Virus record (IMG/VR): IMGVR_UViG_3300021425_000099
Location: 1 to 34,229 of that record
From: a virus
Direction: 5' to 3' (one strand)
Length of the DNA stretch: 34,229 nucleotides
Shown: in pieces, positions 1 through 5,077 of the stretch
Position numbering within the stretch: position 1 is the first letter of the stretch
How the letters are laid out: every line of letters begins with the position of its first letter
Notes under the pieces: generated by a model
What the model saw: only the letters and a program-made list of their open reading frames with translations
The model's database searches: none
What the model was told of the DNA's origin: nothing
Made by a program: the position numbers and the translations under genes

Positions 1-66
1 CGCGTGGTTCAAATGAGCGAGCGATTCGGTCTGTCGATCGAGGACTTTGTGAGTTTAGGGAGGTAG
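1..66 (+). CDS. C-terminal end of XRE-like HTH protein (split by contig end)
   Basis: This is the last 21 codons and stop of the small helix-turn-helix protein whose full copy lies at 33938-34150. It is present only because the contig overlaps itself. On the circular map there is one gene, so this entry should not be counted as a second regulator. Confidence 0.9.
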   Translation, partial: RVVQMSERFGLSIEDFVSLGR

Positions 67-145
67 TTAATGCAGTGTCCATGTGGTGGTTCGACAAAAA
101 GCTCAGGCAACGTGCATAAGTGCGAAGGCTGTGGGCGTGTTTACA
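1..145. repeat. Contig-end overlap, left copy
   Basis: These bases match 34085-34229 in the same orientation. The first 126 positions are identical; the copies then differ at 127 (G here, A in the right copy) and 140 (T here, C there). The repeat cuts through a helix-turn-helix gene and a tiny zinc-ribbon gene, and both reading frames continue across the join. This is best explained as the overlap of a circular or circularly permuted genome of 34,084 bp rather than a functional terminal repeat. Confidence 0.9.
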
Positions 146-156
146 AGCCTAATTAA
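70..156 (+). CDS. 28-residue zinc-ribbon peptide
   Basis: A short open frame starts 3 bases after the stop of the HTH gene. The Shine-Dalgarno-like GGGAGG at 58-63 ends six bases before the ATG. The peptide has two cysteine pairs, CPC near the N-terminus (residues 3 and 5) and CEGC (residues 18 and 21), followed by basic and aromatic residues. This layout suits one Zn-binding knuckle, as in rubredoxin-like or ribbon mini-proteins. It is the last gene of the early operon that begins at 32455 on the circular map. The right-hand copy encodes Ser for Gly20 and Ala for Val24. Function unknown; nucleic-acid or protein binding is a guess. Confidence 0.65.
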   Translation: MQCPCGGSTKSSGNVHKCEGCGRVYKPN

Positions 157-160
157 CAGG

Positions 161-247
161 CAAAAAAAAGGGCCACTGAGGAGGTGGCCCATAACCACTT
201 GCGGAAGGGTTATCGCTTGTGGCATCCTTAGTTTGCGTACATAGGAT
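161..247 (-). ncRNA. Candidate leftward small RNA (about 85 nt)
   Basis: Read on the minus strand, a perfect TATAAT (259-254) is followed about 80 bases later by a strong hairpin and eight T residues, as expected for a short Rho-independent transcript. The 5' half can fold in two exclusive ways: CCAC-AA-GCG pairing with CGC-AA-GTGG, or ATAACC pairing with GGTTAT. The terminator loop reads CTCCTCA, an anti-Shine-Dalgarno-like sequence. The minus -35 is poor, so the promoter is the weak point. No homologous RNA family is recognised; this is a structural prediction. Confidence 0.4.
162..190 (-). terminator. Rho-independent terminator reading leftward
   Basis: GGGCCAC (170-176) and GTGGCCC (184-190) form a perfect 7-bp stem with a 7-nt loop. 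On the minus strand the stem is followed by eight T (169-162). On the plus strand there is no T-tract after the stem, so the signal is directional. No leftward protein gene lies immediately to its right. Confidence 0.7.
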
Positions 248-261
248 AGGGAAATTATACA
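233..261 (+). promoter_or_regulatory. Candidate rightward promoter
   Basis: TTGCGT (233-238) and TATACA (256-261) are separated by 17 bp, a fair sigma70 match. It would transcribe the structured leader and the gene block from 554. It overlaps the minus-strand TATAAT, so the two directions might compete. Confidence 0.35.
254..259 (-). promoter_or_regulatory. Minus-strand -10 box
   Basis: The minus strand reads TATAAT exactly, with TG directly upstream. No good -35 hexamer sits 16-18 bp away. It would start the candidate small RNA near 247. Confidence 0.35.
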
Positions 262-309
262 GCAATCTAGCTGTCTGTATACCTGTCACTTCTTATCTCA
301 CCAAAGTAC

Positions 310-329
310 GCCTAGTCGAGCCTAGTCAA
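310..329. repeat. Tandem 10-bp direct repeat
   Basis: GCCTAGTCGA is followed directly by GCCTAGTCAA, giving two 8-bp identical cores exactly one helical turn apart. Such spacing suits a protein-binding site on one face of the DNA. Only two units are seen. Confidence 0.5.
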
Positions 330-382
330 ATAGTGCTGTCTCAGGTGCAGTCGCTCACGAAAGCCGAATCACATTCACGACC

Positions 383-520
383 TTTAGAGGCGGGGATGAA
401 CAGTTGTTATGTTGCCATGTAGTAAGGGCGCGGTTTGGCAGAGCCGTAAATGATCTGAACTGATACTGTGTATGTGATGGACTAGCTAGGATCGTGTATA
501 GGGCAACAACCGCCTCTAAA
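383..520 (+). ncRNA. Candidate structured 5' leader
   Basis: TTTAGAGGCGG (383-393) is perfectly complementary to CCGCCTCTAAA (510-520), closing a 138-nt domain that ends 23 bases before the Shine-Dalgarno of the gene at 554. Inside it GTTGCC (411-416) can pair with GGCAAC (502-507), or GTTGTT (403-408) with AACAAC (505-510). A small hairpin with arms CGGTT and AGCCG lies near 431-446. The nested pairs suggest a folded leader or small RNA, but no known riboswitch or RNA family is recognised. Confidence 0.4.
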
Positions 521-553
521 TGATCCCTATTGTCAAAAAAAAGGAGAAGGGTA

Positions 554-928
554 ATGAAAGACTTTTACGGCGAAGAATACTATCCAGATGATGAGGATTT
601 TATTAAGTGGCAACACGCCTATCCAAACGTCGATGTATTTTTAGAGTATGACGCGGCTGAATGTTGGGTTGATGCCAATCCTGCTCGACGAAAGAAAAAC
701 TGCAAGTCATTCGTCAACAACTGGCTTAAGAAAGCGGCACAGATGGAGAAAGGTATCAGTCCCTTTGCGCAAAAAACGTCAGAGCAGACAGGCGTTATTC
801 CTTTTCGCAAATGGACCAAACTCGATGACGACACGCACGACTTCATGGAAAGCGAAAGTTTCCGACAGTTGTGCCTTGAGAAATACGGGCAGTATGTAAC
901 TTTTAATGGTGAGAGGGTAACCAAATGA
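554..928 (+). CDS. DnaT-tail-like replication-associated protein
   Basis: This 124-residue acidic and aromatic protein contains the block AYPNVDV...WVDANPARRKKNCKSFVNNWL (about residues 22-59). That pattern resembles the tail domain of DnaT-like and phage primosomal or O-type replication proteins, where it follows an HTH domain; here it is nearly stand-alone. The ATG at 554 is chosen over the upstream TTG at 530 because AAGGAG lies seven bases before it. Its stop overlaps the next start (ATGA), so the genes are translationally coupled. By inference it helps load the host helicase. The family link is a memory-based pattern match, not a search. Confidence 0.55.
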   Translation: MKDFYGEEYYPDDEDFIKWQHAYPNVDVFLEYDAAECWVDANPARRKKNCKSFVNNWLKKAAQMEKGISPFAQKTSEQTGVIPFRKWTKLDDDTHDFMESESFRQLCLEKYGQYVTFNGERVTK

Positions 929-1278
929 GTGAAACTAGAAAGGACCAAATGCAAGAGCAGTTCGACAACTTCCACGAGGCGCATCCCGAGGTTTACCAAA
1001 TGTTCGTGCAATTCAGTATCAGCATGATCAATAGGGGGTACGCCAGCTATTCGACCAACAGCATAATAGAGCGCATCCGTTGGGAGAAAGATGTCGGCGG
1101 CGACGGAGTGAATCAATTTAAAATCAACAACAATCACGCGCCGTTTTATAGTCGCAAGTTTATGGAGCAGTACCCGCAGTACGATGGGTTTTTCCGCACC
1201 CGTAAACAGACTTCAGAAAAGCACGACGCTTGTCGCTTGCCAGAGCTAACGCCGCAGGATTACGAGTATGTTCGGTGA
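925..1278 (+). CDS. Conserved phage protein of unknown function
   Basis: A 117-residue protein beginning MSETRKDQMQEQFDNFHEAH. It has the pattern of a family common in phage early regions: a helical N-terminus, a central IIERIRWEKDV segment, then FKINNNHAPFYSRKFMEQYP and a G-F-F-R-T-R motif. The INNNHAPFY stretch is the most diagnostic part. I know of no established biochemical role. It overlaps the DnaT-tail-like gene by ATGA and its own stop overlaps the NinB-like start, so it belongs to a tightly coupled early set with DNA-metabolism neighbours. Confidence 0.7.
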   Translation: MSETRKDQMQEQFDNFHEAHPEVYQMFVQFSISMINRGYASYSTNSIIERIRWEKDVGGDGVNQFKINNNHAPFYSRKFMEQYPQYDGFFRTRKQTSEKHDACRLPELTPQDYEYVR

Positions 1279-1705
1279 GTTTTGGCTGATAAAAGATCCG
1301 ATCGAAATCAAAGATCGACTTAAAGCGTTTCAGACGTTCCTCGAAAAAGAGTGGTGCTGGGACAAGCCAGTGTCGTGGCAGGTAAAGGAGTACAAGCCAC
1401 GGCGCTCACTTAGTCAAAATGATCTGTTTCATGTCTGGTGTCGCGATATGCACAGGCACTTTAAGAAGCGCAACGCATTCACTGGTACAGAGGAGGACAT
1501 TAAGGTTATGGTCAAATACAAGTTCCTTGGCACCGAGGACTTGGACATTTCAAATACTCATATACCTGCGCAAGTTCGGCGCACTTCAAACCTAGATCGC
1601 GGCGAAATGTTATACTTCATGCAACAAGTAGAGGCGTGGTGCATTGATCTGGGGGTCAAGCTCACGAAACCTCAAAATTCGGAGTACTCAAAACTGGGGG
1701 GGTAG
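1268..1705 (+). CDS. ninB: NinB-like recombination protein
   Basis: A 145-residue protein matching the NinB family of lambdoid phages, which bind single-stranded DNA and act in the Orf-dependent recombination pathway. Supporting segments are RRSLSQNDLFHVWCRDM (about 45-61) in place of the usual RS..QN..., and the C-terminal RRTSNLDRGEMLYFMQQVEAW followed by a G-V-K-L stretch. Length agrees with lambda NinB (about 146). The start lies inside the preceding gene's last codons. Together with the HNH protein at 3233 and SSB it forms a recombination toolkit. Confidence 0.75.
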   Translation: MFGEFWLIKDPIEIKDRLKAFQTFLEKEWCWDKPVSWQVKEYKPRRSLSQNDLFHVWCRDMHRHFKKRNAFTGTEEDIKVMVKYKFLGTEDLDISNTHIPAQVRRTSNLDRGEMLYFMQQVEAWCIDLGVKLTKPQNSEYSKLGG

Positions 1706-1707
1706 GC

Positions 1708-2865
1708 ATGAGCCTTATGCAGTTTTGTAAGACCGAAAGGCAAAGAGAAGTAATTAGCCGAGTAGAACAAGGCAAAAGCCAAAGAGTCATCGCAAGTGAG
1801 TTAGGTTTAGGCCGTGGCACTGTAGTGACTCACATCCAAGCAGTGAAGGCAGTAGCCGCAAAGCAGGGTTACAGTCCAGACCACGACTACACGCACCCTG
1901 TCCCTGAAGGCTTTACCGTTAAGGGTGTCTCGACCTACTACAACGACGAGGGCAAGCCTGTCGGTCAATGGGTGAAAAGTCTAAGCGACAAAGAACACGC
2001 ACTGCGCGTCGCATTGGATCACTTCAAACTCGGGCTAAAAGACGAGCTAAAGGGTTTAGCAAAACCCGTGCCAAAACCCAAAACGAAAAAGCACAAAAGC
2101 CGTATGGCAGTCACCATTGTCGGCGATCACCATTTAGGTATGTTGGCTTGGTCGCCAGAGACAGGCGGCGATCCGTGGGACTTGCAGATAGCTCAAGATA
2201 CCTTGGTCAAAGGGGTAGACAAGCTCATGCAAAGCACTGGGGATTGCGCTGTAGGCGTTTTGCTCAACGTGGGTGATCTTATCCATGCCAACTCGCTGAA
2301 AGGCGACACAGGCTCAGGGACGGCCCTTGACGTAGATGGCAGGCAAGGCAAGACAATACGAGCCGCAGGCAATCTGTTTCAAATCATCGTGACCCGAATG
2401 CTTCAGCAGTATGATGAAGTATGGCTGATCAACGCTCGCGGCAACCACGACCCTGACGCGTCGCTGTGGCTCAATGAAATGCTCCGAATGTATTACGAGA
2501 AAGATAAGCGTGTGAAGGTGCTGGACAACTTCAACAAGTTTATCCACTTTGAGTGGGGCAAAAACTTTGTAGTCACGCATCACGGCGACAAGATCCGCAC
2601 GCGCCAGTTGTACGAGGCGATTACTCGCGACTACGCGGAGCAGTGGGGCCGCAGTAAATATCGCTTTGCATGGACAGGTCACATTCACCACAAGCAGGCA
2701 GAGGAGCTAGGCGGCTTGACGTGGGAAAGCTGGAGCGTATTGCCACCGCCTGACGCGTGGCACTCAGCGAGCGGCTATGGCGCACAGCGTTCGATTTCTT
2801 GTGTAGTATTAGACAAGGAGCATGGCGAGTTTAGCCGCTTCAAGGTAGGGATCGAGGCGCTATAG
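1708..2865 (+). CDS. HTH-metallophosphoesterase fusion protein
   Basis: A 385-residue protein with two parts. Residues 9-47 look like a resolvase- or LuxR-type helix-turn-helix (QGKSQRVIASELGLGRGTVV). After a basic Pro/Lys linker (119-132), residues 134-385 form a calcineurin-like phosphoesterase with the full metal-binding set: GDHH (139-142), GDLIH (189-193), GNHD (245-248), THHGD (290-294) and GHIHH (324-328). The fold is shared by SbcD/Mre11 nucleases and by phosphatases. With an HTH and recombination neighbours, a DNA end- or nucleotide-processing role is likely but unproven. A G-rich Shine-Dalgarno tract precedes the ATG. Confidence 0.85.
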   Translation: MSLMQFCKTERQREVISRVEQGKSQRVIASELGLGRGTVVTHIQAVKAVAAKQGYSPDHDYTHPVPEGFTVKGVSTYYNDEGKPVGQWVKSLSDKEHALRVALDHFKLGLKDELKGLAKPVPKPKTKKHKSRMAVTIVGDHHLGMLAWSPETGGDPWDLQIAQDTLVKGVDKLMQSTGDCAVGVLLNVGDLIHANSLKGDTGSGTALDVDGRQGKTIRAAGNLFQIIVTRMLQQYDEVWLINARGNHDPDASLWLNEMLRMYYEKDKRVKVLDNFNKFIHFEWGKNFVVTHHGDKIRTRQLYEAITRDYAEQWGRSKYRFAWTGHIHHKQAEELGGLTWESWSVLPPPDAWHSASGYGAQRSISCVVLDKEHGEFSRFKVGIEAL

Positions 2866-3107
2866 TGACCAAAATGCCAATCATATCAATGCCACTGCCT
2901 GACGGCGGCGCTGTTGTCTGTCGGGTTGAGGCGATTATGGCGGCGACCACCAACATGGGTAACGATCAAATGACAGACGTGTACATCGACGTGGCTTGTC
3001 CTGAAGGCATAACGATCGACGTTGACATTGACTCATTCACTACAAGCTGGCTGACAGCATTACTGACAACAGTCGAGGATTGGCGATCAGAGCATGGTAT
3101 GCATTAA
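2865..3107 (+). CDS. Small early protein, unknown
   Basis: An 80-residue acidic protein with a beta-rich look (VYIDVACPEGITIDVDIDSF) and a helical C-terminus. It starts with GTG in a TAGTG overlap with the phosphoesterase stop. An in-frame ATG at 2874 is an alternative start. A GAGG lies about eight bases before the GTG. No family is recognised. Its position between the phosphoesterase and the zinc-ribbon gene suggests an accessory early function. Confidence 0.55.
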   Translation: MTKMPIISMPLPDGGAVVCRVEAIMAATTNMGNDQMTDVYIDVACPEGITIDVDIDSFTTSWLTALLTTVEDWRSEHGMH

Positions 3108-3270
3108 GTGCTGGAAAGATATGGTGCCGATGTTTACGGCGGCTGACTACAGGCTAGAAGGCTGGGCTTGCAGTTGCGGACACACAGAGAAAGCCATACT
3201 GCGCGAGCGACGATTTACTATAGAGACTTACTATGGCGATAAAAAGAACCAACGCAGACATCGCGTTTAG
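3094..3270 (+). CDS. 58-residue zinc-ribbon protein
   Basis: A short frame overlapping the end of the preceding gene and the first 38 bases of the HNH gene. It has CIKC (residues 3-6) and CSCGH (26-30), so two cysteine pairs are about 20 residues apart, typical of a small zinc ribbon. The C-terminus is basic (KKNQRRHRV). No strong ribosome site is visible, so translation may depend on coupling. It fills what would otherwise be a 125-bp gap between genes, which supports it being real. Function unknown; nucleic-acid binding is plausible. Confidence 0.5.
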   Translation: MVCIKCWKDMVPMFTAADYRLEGWACSCGHTEKAILRERRFTIETYYGDKKNQRRHRV

Positions 3271-3616
3271 TAAAGCAGTTCGACTACGAGACGGTCGATG
3301 CTTGGTTTGCGGCACCGATCAGAGCTTAGAGTGCGCACACATTTACGGTCGCAGGAGTAAGGTAGGCCGATGCTCGATGGACAACGCAGTCACCTTGTGC
3401 AACTACCATCATCGGTTTTTCACTGAAAACCCTTTGGCTTTTGCAGGCTGGCTAGAGACAGAGTTGGGCGCAGGTCATTTAGAATTATTGACCGAGAAAA
3501 TGCGTGGCAAACTCAAAATGACTCAAGCTGTCCGCAACGAGATCGCCAAGCACTATCGCGAAGAGATACGCAAGAAAGAGCAAAACCCCGATTACGTCAT
3601 AGTTTCATTTAACTAA
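3233..3616 (+). CDS. HNH endonuclease
   Basis: A 127-residue protein with the HNH zinc layout: CLVC (23-26), then CAHI (34-37), and NAVTLCNYHH (51-60), followed by RFF.ENP..F..WLE. The second cysteine pair and the His residues form the zinc-supported beta-beta-alpha nuclease site. It resembles the NinG-like or free-standing HNH proteins of phage early regions that process recombination intermediates. Nothing suggests it is embedded in an intron or splits a host gene, so it is probably a functional part of the replication module rather than a homing parasite. Confidence 0.75.
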   Translation: MAIKRTNADIAFSKAVRLRDGRCLVCGTDQSLECAHIYGRRSKVGRCSMDNAVTLCNYHHRFFTENPLAFAGWLETELGAGHLELLTEKMRGKLKMTQAVRNEIAKHYREEIRKKEQNPDYVIVSFN

Positions 3617-3622
3617 TCATAG

Positions 3623-3628
3623 TATAAT
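3623..3628 (+). promoter_or_regulatory. Candidate -10 element
   Basis: A perfect TATAAT lies 31 bases before the start of the next gene, in an AT-rich gap. No clear TTGACA-like box sits 16-18 bp upstream, so it would need an activator or be weak. Confidence 0.4.
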
Positions 3629-3658
3629 ACGCATGACAAACCTCACGAGGGATTGTGT

Positions 3659-3850
3659 ATGTGTGTATACCGACAGCGGCAGTATTTTGCCGAGCGCCAC
3701 AAGCTAGTCGTCACAGATAAGGTCGTTGAGTTGCTGGCTCGATTGGGTCGCGATGAAGGGGTGAGCGAGCAAAAGTACTTGCAGAACCTTTCACGACACC
3801 CAAACAAAGACCAATTTGTTGCTGAAATAGCCCGACACTACAGCGGCTAG
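3659..3850 (+). CDS. Small basic helical protein, unknown
   Basis: 63 residues, predicted mostly helical (FAERHKLVVTDKVVELLARL...VAEIARHY). The ATG at 3659 is chosen over the TTG at 3653 because GAGG (3647-3650) sits eight bases upstream. It follows a TATAAT at 3623 and is the last gene before the strong promoter at 3925. No recognised family. The size and charge suit a DNA-binding or host-takeover protein, but that is a guess. Confidence 0.55.
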   Translation: MCVYRQRQYFAERHKLVVTDKVVELLARLGRDEGVSEQKYLQNLSRHPNKDQFVAEIARHYSG

Positions 3851-3924
3851 ACAGCTTGAAATGGCGATTCGTGGACACACACCCCATAAAAGTAAAAAAA
3901 AGTGCATCTCATGAAAGAAAAGTG

Positions 3925-3953
3925 TTGACAGTTATGCAGGGGTGTACTATCTT
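3925..3953 (+). promoter_or_regulatory. Strong sigma70-type promoter with operator-like repeat
   Basis: TTGACA (3925-3930), a 17-bp spacer and TATCTT (3948-3953) give a near-consensus promoter reading into the gene at 3989. GTACT (3944-3948) and AGTAC (3954-3958) form an inverted repeat centred on the -10, a plausible repressor site. Confidence 0.7.
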
Positions 3954-3988
3954 AGTACCCATAGTCACTGATATGAGGAATCAACGAC

Positions 3989-4243
3989 ATGACAGACTTC
4001 AACTACGAAGAATTTTCTACAGAGGTGCTGATAACCGCACTCAAAAACCAGAAATCTCGCATCCAGATTCACCAGTCTGACTGCAAGCATTTTGCTAAAA
4101 AAATTGAGCGTCGCCGTGGTTACAGCCACAAGGCTTTAGAGGCTTACGCTTACAACATTCAGGTTAAACAGCACTTGATTGCGAAGGCTCAAGAAGAAGT
4201 GGCAGAGCTAGAAGCAGTTATCGCATCACGGGCCGCCGCATAA
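3989..4243 (+). CDS. Coiled-coil protein with its own promoter and terminator
   Basis: An 84-residue protein, highly helical and charged. The segment from about residue 14 to 80 (ITALKNQKSRIQIH... to AQEEVAELEAVIAS) could form an antiparallel coiled coil. A GAGG lies ten bases before the ATG. It is bracketed by a near-consensus promoter and a Rho-independent terminator whose stem overlaps its last codons, which is the layout of a phage moron. No family recognised. Candidate roles are host modulation or anti-defence, from context only. Confidence 0.65.
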   Translation: MTDFNYEEFSTEVLITALKNQKSRIQIHQSDCKHFAKKIERRRGYSHKALEAYAYNIQVKQHLIAKAQEEVAELEAVIASRAAA

Positions 4244-4255
4244 GCGGCTTTTTTT
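4232..4255 (+). terminator. Rho-independent terminator
   Basis: GCCGC and GCGGC pair across a 7-nt loop and are followed directly by seven T. The stem begins inside the last codons of the coiled-coil gene. Confidence 0.8.
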
Positions 4256-4266
4256 CTGGGGGGCAG

Positions 4267-4488
4267 ATGAGCAAGTTCGCAGAGCAGATGACACTGACAG
4301 AAGTAGCCGCAGAGCTTGGGCTGTCACGTCAAAGGGTAAAGCAAATCGAAACAGCGGCGCTGAACAAGCTACGCAATAACGAGAAAGTGAGGGTTTTGTA
4401 TGAAGGAATTATCGACGGATGCGATGGCGCTAGGCATTATAGCAATCATCTTGATTTTTACGGCGTTCGGGATAGCGGGGCAAGGTGA
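4267..4488 (+). CDS. Mini sigma-70 region 4-like protein
   Basis: A 73-residue protein whose N-terminal half (residues 8-36, MTLTEVAAELGLSRQRVKQI onward) closely follows the sigma70 region 4.2 helix-turn-helix that reads the -35 box. Regions 2 and 3 are absent. The C-terminus (about 45-73) is unlike sigma and overlaps the next gene in another frame. It may compete with or redirect host sigma, or act as a small activator of late genes, which begin about 600 bp downstream. A GGGG tract precedes the ATG. The HTH call is firm; the role is inference. Confidence 0.7.
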   Translation: MSKFAEQMTLTEVAAELGLSRQRVKQIETAALNKLRNNEKVRVLYEGIIDGCDGARHYSNHLDFYGVRDSGAR

Positions 4489-4618
4489 TTACGAAGAGGC
4501 GCTTCTGATCGAGCAGGAGTATTGTGAAATGGTGGATTTGTGGGGGCAAACCAATGGCAGAGACGGACACCCAGATTGGCGAAAACTTTATGCAGAGGCT
4601 TGTACACGCGAGCGATGA
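4400..4618 (+). CDS. Single-TM small membrane protein
   Basis: 72 residues with one clear transmembrane helix (about 8-27, ALGIIAIILIFTAFGIAG) and a soluble tail with YEEALLIEQEYCEMVDLWGQ and a later Cys. This tail pattern (E-Q-x-Y-C-E-M-V) occurs in small membrane proteins of many phages; no function is established. It starts inside the sigma-like gene (89-bp overlap) with GAGG seven bases before its ATG. It is probably an inner-membrane protein with a periplasmic tail. Confidence 0.7.
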   Translation: MKELSTDAMALGIIAIILIFTAFGIAGQGDYEEALLIEQEYCEMVDLWGQTNGRDGHPDWRKLYAEACTRER

Positions 4619-4769
4619 GGACTTAGAGAACTGGGTCATCGCCATACAAGCGGCACAAACAATGGCAACACGGCATCAGGAGGACATGGCCGTATTATCA
4701 AACTTCAGGGTAGTAAAGCTCGAAAATAACGACGAGCCGCCCTTAGAGATCGTTCGCTACAGTCCGTAG
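4554..4769 (+). CDS. Small soluble protein, unknown
   Basis: 71 residues from the ATG at 4554 (MAETDTQIGENFMQRL). This start is preferred over the GTG at 4524 because a GGGGG tract lies about eight bases upstream. It is helical in the first two thirds, with a short strand-like C-terminus (FRVVKLENNDEPPLEIVRYS). It overlaps the membrane protein gene by 65 bp and ends just before a strong terminator, closing the sigma-like cassette. No family recognised. Confidence 0.55.
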   Translation: MAETDTQIGENFMQRLVHASDEDLENWVIAIQAAQTMATRHQEDMAVLSNFRVVKLENNDEPPLEIVRYSP

Positions 4770-4793
4770 CACGATGGTGTGAGAAACCCTTTG

Positions 4794-4818
4794 CCCGCTT
4801 TATGCGGGCTTTTTTTTG
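4794..4818 (+). terminator. Rho-independent terminator
   Basis: GCCCGC and GCGGGC form a perfect 6-bp stem with a 5-nt loop (TTTAT), followed by eight T. It separates the small-gene cassette from the packaging and structural operon. Confidence 0.9.
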
Positions 4819-4837
4819 CCCAATCCCCACATGATGT

Positions 4838-4843
4838 ATAATA
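4838..4843 (+). promoter_or_regulatory. Candidate late promoter -10
   Basis: A perfect TATAAT directly after a terminator and 18 bases before the first late gene. The -35 is poor (TTGCCC at 4817-4822 is only 15 bp away), so late transcription may need an activator such as the sigma-like protein encoded just upstream. Confidence 0.5.
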
Positions 4844-4861
4844 TGTCGCGGGGGACACTAT

Positions 4862-5077
4862 ATGTTGCAGACTGTGACTATAGATTGGCGGCCCGTAGTA
4901 CAGGGCAGTATGCCAAGACATGAAGGCAATTACCTCGTCGCATTTGACGACGGGGCTGTAGAGACTTACCCCATGTCAGACCAAGACATCAAACGCGGAG
5001 AAGTGAGAGACGGGCAAACGCATGGCCTCTATTGGGCCGAAGGTATACCGTCACCTTTAGACTATGGCGAAGACTAG
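4862..5077 (+). CDS. Small protein ahead of terminase, DUF551-like
   Basis: 71 residues with W-R-P-V...P...G-N-Y-L-V-A-F-D-D-G-A-V, a pattern like the short DUF551 domain often found in phage small proteins. The second half has YPMSDQDI and a C-terminal WAEGIPSPLDYGED. It is the first gene after the terminator and TATAAT, with GGGGG upstream of the ATG. It overlaps the terminase small subunit start by 14 bp. Function unknown. Confidence 0.55.
   Translation: MLQTVTIDWRPVVQGSMPRHEGNYLVAFDDGAVETYPMSDQDIKRGEVRDGQTHGLYWAEGIPSPLDYGED

Larger units (their letters stand above)
157..553. other. 397-bp gene-free, structured intergenic region
   Basis: No convincing protein gene lies here. The left part has a hairpin whose U-tract reads leftward (162-190) and AT-rich promoter-like sequences around 233-261. 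The middle has a tandem 10-bp repeat (310-329). The right part is bracketed by an 11-bp inverted repeat (383-393 with 510-520) just ahead of the first gene of the next block. The region looks regulatory: RNA genes, a leader, or possibly a replication or packaging signal. Confidence 0.7.

Noticed and set aside
1-145. True short direct terminal repeats of a linear phage genome
   Set aside because: Genes and operon run unbroken through the join and the copies are not identical, which fits assembly overlap better. Read-end pile-ups would be needed to claim a fixed terminus.
219-422. 67-codon rightward frame in the gap before 554
   Set aside because: GTG start, composition unlike the other proteins, no coherent domain, and it runs through the tandem repeat and the left arm of the inverted repeat. 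More likely non-coding.
396-422. Eight-codon frame with GAGG upstream, possible leader peptide
   Set aside because: Too short to support; the GAGG is part of the inverted repeat arm, so its presence is explained otherwise.
157-553. tRNA gene in the gene-free region
   Set aside because: No T-arm GGTTCRA-type motif with matching acceptor arms and no CCA end; folds seen are not a cloverleaf.
619-1137. 172-codon leftward frame
   Set aside because: Opposite strand of two well-supported coupled genes; no ribosome site and Ser/Leu-rich shadow composition.
3861-3914. 17-codon basic frame before the 3925 promoter
   Set aside because: No ribosome site and no conserved pattern; overlaps poly-A sequence.
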